From positions 8,691,386-8,755,385 of the forward strand of contig NZ_VFPP01000001.1 in NCBI RefSeq assembly GCF_006716745.1: a stretch of DNA of 64,000 nt, in the 5' to 3' direction. Positions 50,639 to 58,255 of this stretch are shown here, in pieces. The translations under genes were made by a program, and so were the position numbers. The notes under the pieces were generated by a model. The model was not told the origin of the DNA, made no database searches, and saw only the letters and a program-made list of their open reading frames with translations. The DNA is from Saccharothrix saharensis. Its GTDB lineage: Bacteria > Actinomycetota > Actinomycetes > Mycobacteriales > Pseudonocardiaceae. Positions within the stretch are counted from its first letter, which is position 1. The number at the start of each line of letters is the position of its first letter.

Positions 50639-52414
50639 ATGAGTGGTGCCGGTGAGGAGTTCTCGGTGGAGAAGCGTCCCGACGGGCGGACGGCCACACC
50701 GCAGACCCTGAGGCTGCGCACCGCCACGCGGACGTTGCGCCTGCACCTGGACGAGCTGCCCATCGACTACGACCTGGCGGTGCCCGGCGACCGGTTCCTG
50801 GCCGGGATGGCGTTCATGTTTGCGCGGCAGCGCTACGCCTGCGCCGAGTCGATGATCGGCTCCGGCTTCGGCGGCACGGTCATCGGCTCGATGGCGCGCG
50901 GCCTGTTCGTCGACGGGCTGCGGTGGCTGTGGATCGCCAATCACCCCGACCGGCGCCGCTGTCTGCTGGGCGAGCTGCGCGACGAACGCAACCGCCTGTG
51001 CATCCTGCTCGAAGAAACCGACGCCAGCATCGGGAACAAGCCCCGCTGGCTGATGCCGCTGCCCGACATCGCGGACCTAACCGGTCAGTCGCTGAGCTGG
51101 CTGGACGCGCCACCGATGCCGGACGACGCCGAACTGCTCGACCACTTCCTGGCCCGCCGCGTGGACCCGCAGCCGTCGTCGGGTTCCGGAGAGCATGCGG
51201 AGCTGCTGCGCAGGACACACACGCTGCTGGACATGTCGGGCCTGCGCGGGGCCGTGATGGTCCTGGCCCACGCCGGACACGGCAACCACCTGGGCCTGTT
51301 GAGCAGCCTTACCGAGGACGGGGCGGCGGCGTGTGACCTGCGTGCCGACCACGAGGCGCTGTTCATGCAGGTGGCCGCCGTCGGGGTGGCCGCCACACTG
51401 CTCGGCGTCGCGGAGACGGTGCCGGAGACGTGGCCGGCCGACGTGTCCCGTCGACCGTTTCTGGAGCGCGCGGTGGAGCTGGCGGCAGACGTCGCCGCGG
51501 CGGCCGTGCCGATCCACAAGCTCGACACCGCCCGGCGCCCCACCCCGCAAGCCAGGAAGAAGTCCACCAAGGCACCTCCCGTGGTGCTGATGAGGCCCGG
51601 CATCGTGCTCGACGCCGAGGAGTTGCTGCCCGACGTCAACTCCGTCGATGCGGTGATCGCCGCCGCCCAGGAGTACGACCGGCTGACCCGCAGCGGATGG
51701 TCCACCAGGCCGCAGACCTTCGACCAACCCACCCTGCACGCCAAGCTCGCCTACAACGGGGGACACTCCAACCTGCAAGCGGTGATGGCCACCTACGACA
51801 AGCCCGGCTCGGCGGTGATCGCCCCCTACGCCGCACGGATGCTCTTGGAGGAAGCCGCCCGGATGAGGTGGCGCTACTCGGCCGGCGACCCGGAGGCGTT
51901 CAAAGTTCGGGCGAAGCAGTACTTCGACGAGTTCCGCGCCCGACGCAGGAAGACGATCGAGACACTCGCCGGCAGTGGTGTGCCGCGCGCCGAGGCCCAT
52001 CGCATCTTCGCGCTGCCCGGCAACATCCAGGTCATCACGCCCGAGGACGAGATCGCCCCGAACCGACAAGCCCTGCCCAAGATCGACACCATGCTCCGGG
52101 AGATGGGAGCGCCCTACCCGGAGCCGGGATGGCTGGAGGTGGCCTACTCGCTGCTCAGCCAAATCACGCACAGCACCGCCCTGGGCCATCTGCACGCCAT
52201 CCGCTTCCGCCACGACACCCTGGTCAACGAACTCAGCCCGGAGATGCTCGGCCTGACACTGGACGTGGCCTGCCTGGGCAGCGCCCACCTCATCGGCATG
52301 GGAGCTCGGCTGCTGACCGGTGACGGCCAGGACGCGGTCCGCTACCACCAGGATCTTGTGCGGCAGGCTGCGATGGTCCACTCCGCCGCACAGTGGGTGC
52401 ACGGCTTGGACTAG
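50639..52414 (+). CDS. large helical hypothetical protein, DUF5677-like
   Basis: A 591-residue soluble, almost wholly alpha-helical protein. Two halves look similar: RYACAESMIGSGFGGTVIGS with ARGLFVDGLRWLWIANHP near the start, and TYDKPGSAVIAPYAARMLLE with EAARMRWRYSAGDP near 400, each followed by a charged helix. The end (YSLLSQITHSTALGHLHAIR) resembles the histidine-rich helix of DUF5677-type proteins. A lysine-rich linker (ARKKSTKAPP) separates the halves. ATG at 50639. It is divergent from the HEPN-like gene. I do not know its function; position and fold type suggest a partner of the other helical proteins around it. Confidence 0.6.
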   Translation: MSGAGEEFSVEKRPDGRTATPQTLRLRTATRTLRLHLDELPIDYDLAVPGDRFLAGMAFMFARQRYACAESMIGSGFGGTVIGSMARGLFVDGLRWLWIANHPDRRRCLLGELRDERNRLCILLEETDASIGNKPRWLMPLPDIADLTGQSLSWLDAPPMPDDAELLDHFLARRVDPQPSSGSGEHAELLRRTHTLLDMSGLRGAVMVLAHAGHGNHLGLLSSLTEDGAAACDLRADHEALFMQVAAVGVAATLLGVAETVPETWPADVSRRPFLERAVELAADVAAAAVPIHKLDTARRPTPQARKKSTKAPPVVLMRPGIVLDAEELLPDVNSVDAVIAAAQEYDRLTRSGWSTRPQTFDQPTLHAKLAYNGGHSNLQAVMATYDKPGSAVIAPYAARMLLEEAARMRWRYSAGDPEAFKVRAKQYFDEFRARRRKTIETLAGSGVPRAEAHRIFALPGNIQVITPEDEIAPNRQALPKIDTMLREMGAPYPEPGWLEVAYSLLSQITHSTALGHLHAIRFRHDTLVNELSPEMLGLTLDVACLGSAHLIGMGARLLTGDGQDAVRYHQDLVRQAAMVHSAAQWVHGLD

Positions 52415-52508
52415 CACGCGGACGCCGGACGCCGGACGGAAACGAAGGCGACGCGGGACGCGGAGTCGGGCACGGGTGATGCCCTGGATGTGCCGTGCGC
52501 GCCCGGTC

Positions 52509-52805
52509 CTACTGCCGGTAGGGCCGGTAGAGCCCGGCCACCGACTGCTGCGACGTCGGAATGAGGCGATCACCGGGCCGGAACGGTTCCTTCCCGGCGA
52601 AGCGGCGGACGTGGGCGGTCAGCTCCTCAAGTTGTTCACGGCGCTCCTCCGGGCCGACGGAACCGGAGGTGCCGTCGGTGTAGCGCACTCGGTGAACGGT
52701 CGTGGGGCCGCCGGCAAGCAGCGTGGCGACCGGCGACGACAAGGTCGACGGCACGGCGTCGCACCGACGACCGTGTCCGCTGGAGTTTCGCCATCCGAAC
52801 GCCAC
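52509..52805 (-). CDS. small hypothetical protein, 98 residues
   Basis: A coherent 98-residue frame: VHRVRYTDGTSGSVGPEERR, QLEELTAHVRRFAGKEPFRP, GDRLIPTSQQSVAGLYRPYR. The GTG at 52805 has GAGGGG seven bases upstream, which makes it a credible gene although short. It is basic, probably with a beta-hairpin then helices. It lies on the same strand after the helical-protein operon, with its own AT-rich leader. Function unknown. Confidence 0.5.
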   Translation of the reverse strand: MAFGWRNSSGHGRRCDAVPSTLSSPVATLLAGGPTTVHRVRYTDGTSGSVGPEERREQLEELTAHVRRFAGKEPFRPGDRLIPTSQQSVAGLYRPYRQ

Positions 52806-52811
52806 CGCGCG

Positions 52812-52872
52812 ACCCCTCAAAATAACTACGATTATTTCAGTGCTGATCGAAGTCAGTTATAGTGGTCGAGTG
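52812..52872 (-). promoter_or_regulatory. AT-rich leader with inverted ATAACT/AGTTAT
   Basis: About 50 bases are far less GC-rich than the surroundings. On the minus strand they contain CTATAACTGACTTCGATC and TGAAATAATCGTAGTTAT, with an ATAACT/AGTTAT inverted pair about 30 bases apart. Candidate hexamers (CTGACT, 16 bases, TAATCG; or TTCGAT, 17 bases, TAGTTA) are poor, so this may be an activated promoter or an operator for the small gene. Confidence 0.35.
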
Positions 52873-52916
52873 GTGTCTCGATCGGGTGAAGACTTTGCTC
52901 GATCAGGGCTGGTTGA

Positions 52917-53714
52917 TCACGAGGTGGATGGTGGCGGGGGCCGGTGCTCGGGGCGCAGGGCGGGCGGGTCGATGCGGGTTCCGAGTGCCTGTTCGGCGCG
53001 AGAGATGGCCTGGTCGAAGGGCTGTCCGGCGATGAGGCGGTTGATGGTCTTGGTGGTCTGGATCGAGCAGGCGGCGGTGTGGAGCAGCCCGCTGTAGCTT
53101 TCGGGGGCCGGTGTGCCGCGCAGGCCCGTCTGGTCGTCGAGGTAGGCCATCGCGCCCTGCACGGAGGGGTGGACGTGGGCCGAGTAGAGGCTGAACGCGA
53201 CGTAGGCGGTCTGTGCGTCGTAGGCGCGGCAGAGTTCGGCGAAGTTCTTGACCATCGGCAGCAGCGGATGGGGCGTGTCCGGCTTCGGCGCGACCGGCGC
53301 GCCGACGGCTTCGGGTGAAGGCCAGCCGGCTCGCTGCGCGTGGACGAAGAACCTGCGCTGTTCGTTCTCGCCGTGCTCGGCGACCGCCTCCAGGGCCTGG
53401 TCGCCGACGTCGATCACCCATTGGAGCACCAGGGCGTGTTGCAGGATCGACCGGATGATGGGGTCCGCTTCGTGGTCCAGGCCGTTGTCGTGGAGCAGGA
53501 CGGCGGCCTTGCTGCTGCGCATGATCCAGGCCCACCAGCCGAACGTCGCGTGGAAGACGTGGCTGGTCTGGGCGTGGACGGTGATCTGCCCGGCGTCCAT
53601 GACCGCGTCGAACGCCTCGGTCAGGATCAGGATCGCGGTCTTGGCCTTGCGTGCGTTCTCCCTGTCGTCCCAGAGTCGCATCCTGGGTGTGTCGTCGCGC
53701 TTGTCGGTGCTCAT
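52917..53714 (-). CDS. helical hypothetical protein, DUF5677-like
   Basis: A 265-residue helical protein. It shows TSHVFHATFGWWAWIMRSSK, HEADPIIRSILQHALVLQWV and a late histidine helix AYVAFSLYSAHVHPSVQGAM, the three-part layout of DUF5677-type proteins. The last 20 residues are proline-rich. Its ATG overlaps the stop of the gene upstream by 4 bases (ATGA), so the two are translated together. Those two, the divergent 591-residue protein and the RX4H protein form a cluster of related helical folds. Enzymatic residues are not evident. Function unknown. Confidence 0.6.
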   Translation of the reverse strand: MSTDKRDDTPRMRLWDDRENARKAKTAILILTEAFDAVMDAGQITVHAQTSHVFHATFGWWAWIMRSSKAAVLLHDNGLDHEADPIIRSILQHALVLQWVIDVGDQALEAVAEHGENEQRRFFVHAQRAGWPSPEAVGAPVAPKPDTPHPLLPMVKNFAELCRAYDAQTAYVAFSLYSAHVHPSVQGAMAYLDDQTGLRGTPAPESYSGLLHTAACSIQTTKTINRLIAGQPFDQAISRAEQALGTRIDPPALRPEHRPPPPSTS

Positions 53715-54545
53715 GAGGGATCACCGAGGCTTTCCCGACGCAGGTCGTAGAGACGCCAGGCTTCGTTGAGCAGCAGCGTGGCCGCGCCGGTGGCGGTGAC
53801 CACCTGCTCGAACGAGGTGCTCGCCGCACCCCAGAGGGTCCCGTTGCCGCCGTCGACGACGCTGCCGTGGTCGATCAGCGATAGGCGGCTGCCCGGAGTG
53901 CCGTGGGCGTGGCCGCTCTGCGAGCGCCACAGCAGCCCGGTGCCCGAGCGGATCACCGCCGCGTCGGCGGTGTCGACCGGGTTGGCCAACCCGACCGCCT
54001 CGGTGATCGCCCGGGTCATGTCGAACTTCCACCTGCGGATGTTGGCGGGGTTCTTGCCCAGGGAGGTCGCGAGCGCCGCGGCCTCGTCGAGGCGGGCGTC
54101 CAGCGTGGCGATCACCCGATCGGCGACGGCCTGCTGCTCGACGGTCAGGGCGGTGGCGGCCTCGACGAGCTTGCGCTGCTGGTTGTAGTTGTCGACCGCG
54201 ATCTCCAGGGCGTGCCCGACCCGCTTGCTGCGGGCCTGCGGTGCCAGCACCCAGACCGCCTGCGCCGCCCCCATCAGGGCCGACCTCAACACGGTGTAGT
54301 TCGCCGCCGGATAGATCCGGCCGGTGGCCTGCAACGCGGTGCGGAAGTAGTCCAGGTGCTCGACGGCGTTGACCAGACCGTTGTAGGCGATCGTCGACGC
54401 GGGCAGCGACGGAAATGCCTGGTCGTCGGCGGCGAGGCTGCTGCCGGGAGGCGACCAGGGGCGGCTGTTGAATCCGGGACGCCCAGGCGGCGACGGCGGT
54501 GAACAATCTCTCCAGCCGCCGTTCGGCCTCTTCGCGGTTCGGCAT
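53711..54545 (-). pseudogene. helical hypothetical protein gene with an early frameshift
   Basis: From ATG 54545 the frame reads MPNREEAERRLERLFTAVAA. Near 54,470 coding moves to the next frame: PGFNSRPWSPPGSSLAADDQ, STIAYNGLVNAVEHLDYFRT, NYTVLRSALMGAAQAVWVLA and, near the end, GTGLLWRSQSGHAHGTPGSR. The last contains Arg-x4-His (RSQSGH), the spacing of a HEPN active site. A single base change within TCCCGG restores one 277-residue frame. In this sequence only a product from an internal start (TTG 54334) would be made. Its stop overlaps the next gene's ATG. Sequencing error or a true mutation are both possible. Confidence 0.55.
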
Positions 54546-54598
54546 GCAGGGCAGCCTATGACCCGAACACCGGCGAGTCTGGGAGCTTCCGCGGGCCG

Positions 54599-54947
54599 TC
54601 ATGTCGACGCGGGCTGAGCGGTCTCGCGCTGCACAACGGGCGTCCGGTTCGTCGGGCGGCAGTCGCATCATCTCCAGCAGACGCAGCGCCTGCCCCTCGG
54701 CGCGGGTGCCGGGAGCCGCTTCGAGCAGACCGAGCAGCACGATGAGCACGTCGTGGTCGAAGTGGGTGAAGAAGGTGTGCAAAGCCGTCTTCCACGGCCC
54801 GTGGAAGACGAACGCCACCTGTCCCAGCCCGTCGATCATCACGGCTTCGTCGTCCACCTGCGCAGGGCGCCACCGCGGCGTGCGGTTGATCAGCCGGCGC
54901 AGGGCGGCTACATCGTTCTCGAACTTGAGGCGTTGAACTGTCGACAT
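54599..54947 (-). CDS. small helical hypothetical protein
   Basis: About 100 residues are clearly coding from ATG 54947: STVQRLKFENDVAALRRLIN, AVMIDGLGQVAFVFHGPWKT, ALHTFFTHFDHDVLIVLLGL. After DEP the frame stays open without a stop into the next gene (through ATG 54545), with low-complexity arginine-rich sequence. A shift of one base at about 54,640 would give a natural end (TPVVQRETAQPAST) at the TGA 54599-54601. So it is either a separate small protein with an indel, or the N-terminal part of the next gene. Function unknown; it begins the four-gene minus-strand block. Confidence 0.4.
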
Positions 54948-55081
54948 CGAAGACACCCCGGAAGCCTCGCACATGCGTTCGAAGGTCGAAGGGCGTTGAG
55001 CGGCGACCCGACGGCACTCCCGCCGGGCGGGCTGTTCGTAGGATGCGTGAGCATCACTCATCTGTCGTAGTGGGGGTCGCC

Positions 55082-55585
55082 GTGGCGAAGACCGTTGTCA
55101 TCGACGTGGACCGCTTGGACCGGGAGGCACACGAGCTGTTCCGGCAGCTCACGCCCGGCCCGTCCGTCGGCCAGGACAAGGAGGGGCGGACCGTCACGAT
55201 CCCGCCAGGTGAGCGCTTCGTCGAGATCACCCGTCGATTACGGATCATCGCCGTCAGCGACACCCTCGCCCGCGCCGTCACCGAGCTGCTCGCCCGCGGC
55301 GGCCATTCCGCCGCGATCGGCCACGTGCAGGTCGACCCGGCCGCCGAGGGTGACGAACAAGTGCTCGGCCTCCTGATCGACTTCCGTGGCAGCCGCGCTG
55401 TCGTGCCACTGCGTCCCGGTGCCCGGCAACTGCGGATCTACCCCGAAATCGACGGCATCCACCTCACCGGCCACGAACCGCTGCTGACCATCGAACTTCC
55501 GGCCGAAGCGGTCGAACAGGACGGTTGGATCAAGGTCGACTCCATCGTCGCCGCCCTGGCCGAACACCTCTCGCCAGCGGCGTGA
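55082..55585 (+). CDS. hypothetical protein, 167 residues
   Basis: A coherent 167-residue protein from GTG 55082 (GGGGG six bases upstream): KTVVIDVDRLDREAHELFRQ, then a beta-rich middle (GHVQVDPAAEGDEQVLGLLI, DFRGSRAVVPLRPGARQLRI) and WIKVDSIVAALAEHLSPAA at the end. An in-frame GTG at 55043 is possible. It is acidic and soluble and I do not recognise it. It is divergent from the helical-protein block and ends before a strong hairpin. Confidence 0.6.
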   Translation: MAKTVVIDVDRLDREAHELFRQLTPGPSVGQDKEGRTVTIPPGERFVEITRRLRIIAVSDTLARAVTELLARGGHSAAIGHVQVDPAAEGDEQVLGLLIDFRGSRAVVPLRPGARQLRIYPEIDGIHLTGHEPLLTIELPAEAVEQDGWIKVDSIVAALAEHLSPAA

Positions 55586-55893
55586 CAGGCTCGATCACAG
55601 CCTGCTTCAGCGAACGCAAGACAGTCCATGACCTCCGGTTTGTGTCACAGCGGTCGTCAGTGGCCGGCGCGGAGACGACGGCGGAAAACCGCGTGAGATG
55701 GCGAACCGCCACCTCGCTCGACGTGGCGCGAACGAGTGAATGAGGCGCGGGCCTGTTTCGCGGTGCAGGCACGCGGCGATAGACAGGCAGGCACCGGGGG
55801 CACGCCCCCCGACCCCCGGTGCTTATCCCTTAACGACGCACGGTCCAGGTCGACCTCGCGACCCGGGAACCGGTGCCCAGCTGCGCGCACCAC
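55586..55893. other. intergenic region between convergent genes
   Basis: No gene is visible. It holds the 10-base hairpin at 55791-55822 and otherwise unremarkable sequence. Confidence 0.5.
55791..55822. terminator. strong hairpin terminator
   Basis: GCACCGGGGG pairs perfectly with CCCCCGGTGC across a 12-base C-rich loop. It lies between two convergent genes, about 205 bases after the first stop and 72 bases before the NYN gene's stop, so it mainly ends the NYN transcript and shields both genes. Confidence 0.7.
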
Positions 55894-56604
55894 TCACTCT
55901 GTGTGTTCCCTGGGCGCCGTCCGGTCACGGACACGGCCGCCCGCATAGCCAGGGCGAAGGGCAGGTACCCGGCCGGGTGTTCGGCCTCGTGGGAAAACCA
56001 CGTCGACCAACCGATGCCCGAGAGCGACCCCCATCCCCATCAGCAATGCCGCCACGGGCAGCGGGAAGTTCGAAAGCCGGTACCTTCCGACGGTGTCGGG
56101 CAGCCGCTCCTGTCGAACGCCATCGGCGTGTCGACGATGCGCGGACAACGGTTCTCCCGCTGCGGTCGTCTTGTCCACCCGTGGCAGTTCGTGGATGTCG
56201 TGGGCGATGTCGGCCAGCCGGGTCGCGACGGGTTGTCCCTGCCACACCAGCAGGTCGATCCGGGTGTTCTCGACGTCGGCGAGGGTGGCGAACGCCTTGT
56301 CGCCGGAGCAGACGGTGAACCGGGTACAGCCGCTGGCCTGCATACGGCTCGCGTGCCTGATCAGCGCGTTCTCGGCGGCGTCGGGACCGGGCTCGACCCG
56401 GAGCGGCGCCACGCCGAGGGCGGCGAGGACCGACGCCGCCGTGTCGCCGTCGTCCTCGGACGCGGCGTAGGCGACCACGGCGTGGTGATAGGGGCCGGCG
56501 GCTTCCAGCAGCGCCGTCACCTTGGACCGCAGCACCGGCGTTCTGGGGTTGGTGCCGACCATGTTCTCCAGGTCGATCAGCACCACCCTCTCGTCAGGAC
56601 GCAT
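55894..56604 (-). CDS. NYN (PIN-like) ribonuclease-domain protein with a C-terminal membrane helix
   Basis: A 236-residue protein. Residues 1-130 are a NYN domain, a PIN-like metal-dependent RNase fold: RVVLIDLENMVGTNPR (first Asp), AASEDDGDTAASVL, GPDAAENALIRHASRM (central acidic pair) and TVCSGDKAFATLADVE (last Asp). After a linker, PLPVAALLMGMGVALGHRLV looks like a single transmembrane or amphipathic helix, followed by a basic arginine-rich end, so the protein may sit at the membrane with the nuclease in the cytoplasm. ATG at 56604 (GTG just upstream also in frame). Membrane tethering of NYN domains occurs in some toxin-like RNases. Role inferred. Confidence 0.7.
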   Translation of the reverse strand: MRPDERVVLIDLENMVGTNPRTPVLRSKVTALLEAAGPYHHAVVAYAASEDDGDTAASVLAALGVAPLRVEPGPDAAENALIRHASRMQASGCTRFTVCSGDKAFATLADVENTRIDLLVWQGQPVATRLADIAHDIHELPRVDKTTAAGEPLSAHRRHADGVRQERLPDTVGRYRLSNFPLPVAALLMGMGVALGHRLVDVVFPRGRTPGRVPALRPGYAGGRVRDRTAPREHTE

Positions 56605-56968
56605 CACCGAGTGGCTCAGTGCCGCAGTCTCGGGCTCCAGCCCCGTATGTCGACTTCGAGACGGCGTGCGACGGAGGTGCCGGCGGGAACGTCATGGTCG
56701 GCAACCGTAGCGTCGCGCCTCGCGACACGAACGAGCGATCACCACGGCGGGCACGCCCGGATCCAACGACGCCAGGTGCTGGCGCCTCCTCGGAGGGGCG
56801 GGGAAGGGGCAGTGAGAGAGCAGGGTAGGCCGCACCGCACCGGTCGAACCACCCGCGCGGACGAGACGACCTGTCGCCGCTGCGCGGCGGGCGGTCGGGT
56901 CGATGGGGACGACGGTGCTGTGCGAGTCGCGCCAGTGGTCACCCGACGGTAGGGGAAGAATCGACGGT

Positions 56969-57916
56969 GTGACCGACACGCCGCCGCAACAGCCCGACCC
57001 CGACCACATGATCCGGTTCTGCCGCGAACTCCTGCCGGAGATCCTGGTCAAAGCCAGCCTGGTGAAGCCGTCTGAAGCCGCGGCCGTCGGCGAGAACGTG
57101 CTGGCGCGGGCGACCGCCTTCGCCGCCCTTCCGCAGCAGACCCAGGACGTCCTCGCCGCGCCGTTCGCGGAAGAGGTGTTCGACCATAAGCCCACCACCG
57201 CTCCGCTGGACATGCTGGCAGCCACGACCGTGGTGGTGCGCAACAGCAGGCTCGAACTCTCCCACTTCTCCGGCCTGGTCGAGCCCGGCACCCTGCGCAT
57301 GGTCACCGAGACGGCGTTGGGACCGCTGTCCCACCTGCTCGCCGCCGCCCGCCGCGGACCGGTCGCCCTCACAGGCCCGGACCCGTTCGAGAACCTCGCC
57401 GCCACCTATCCCCGCGCTTGGACCTGCCTGGAAGCGCTCGCCGAGACGGTCGCGAACGACAGCGGCCGCCGCGACTACCGCGCCCCGCAGGTCGACGGCA
57501 TGCCCTCCCTGCCAGAATCCCACGAGGTCATCCCCGACCGCCGCGCCAAGCACACCCCGGGTGGCACGCTCTTCGACTCCGTCGACCCCCGCTTCGACGA
57601 GGAGTTCCTGCGCCAATTGCGCGTGGTCGTCGACCAGGACGGCGACGAGCCCAAGGTCTTCTTCGTCTCCGCGCTGAGCCGCTTCTCCCGCAACGCGCAC
57701 AAGCAGCTGCGGGTCGTCGAACTGCTGCTCGCGCACGAGGTGACGATCCTGACGACCAACTACATGCTGCGACCCCACGACGTCTGGGTACGCCGCGGGA
57801 CGTTGGTCAAGCCCGACAGCCACAACCCGCTCACCGGACTGCACCGTCTTCAGGGACTGACCGGGGCACACCGACACATGGCCAGGCGGCTGCTCGACAC
57901 AATGCGAACCTCCTGA
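56969..57916 (+). CDS. hypothetical protein with a resolvase-like C-terminal segment
   Basis: A 315-residue protein from GTG 56969. The first 200 residues are helical and unfamiliar (FCRELLPEILVKASLVKPSE, LDMLAATTVVVRNSRLELSH). Residues about 230-265, PKVFFVSALSRFSRNAHKQL with RVVELLLAHEVTILTTNYML, match the second half of the serine-recombinase catalytic domain (L-S-R-x-x-R-N...L...G-V...T-N), including an arginine of the active site. The N-terminal strand with the catalytic serine is missing or not recognisable, so it cannot be a normal recombinase. It may be a repurposed binding domain. Length and start are reasonable. Nothing in the neighbourhood fixes its role. Confidence 0.55.
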   Translation: MTDTPPQQPDPDHMIRFCRELLPEILVKASLVKPSEAAAVGENVLARATAFAALPQQTQDVLAAPFAEEVFDHKPTTAPLDMLAATTVVVRNSRLELSHFSGLVEPGTLRMVTETALGPLSHLLAAARRGPVALTGPDPFENLAATYPRAWTCLEALAETVANDSGRRDYRAPQVDGMPSLPESHEVIPDRRAKHTPGGTLFDSVDPRFDEEFLRQLRVVVDQDGDEPKVFFVSALSRFSRNAHKQLRVVELLLAHEVTILTTNYMLRPHDVWVRRGTLVKPDSHNPLTGLHRLQGLTGAHRHMARRLLDTMRTS

Positions 57917-58255
57917 GCTTTCAGCGGCGGGCAGATCGTGGTTGTCCTGCTGTTGTCGCGCGCCGCGTGTCGGCGTGCAGGTCAACGTGTGCAGTCCGGT
58001 ACAGATGACCGTGCACACGGATGAACGCAGATGATCTGCTTGGGTGCCCATCGGCAGAGACCGACATACCTATGTGACGCCTGCCTGCCAGCCGCTCTCG
58101 CACGTTAGACCGGGAGAGTCGGGCGGCATTCGCCAGCCGGGTGACGACCTGCGGCACTGCGCCGTCAGCAGTGGTCGCACTCGAGTGATCGCGCCCGCGC
58201 CGTTGCCGCGCGAGCTGGGTATCGTGCGGCGTCCGCGTCCGCCACACTCCAGGTC
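57917..58255. other. intergenic region without a gene
   Basis: No coherent frame. It must carry the promoter of the next gene; I see no clear hexamers or strong hairpin. Confidence 0.45.
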
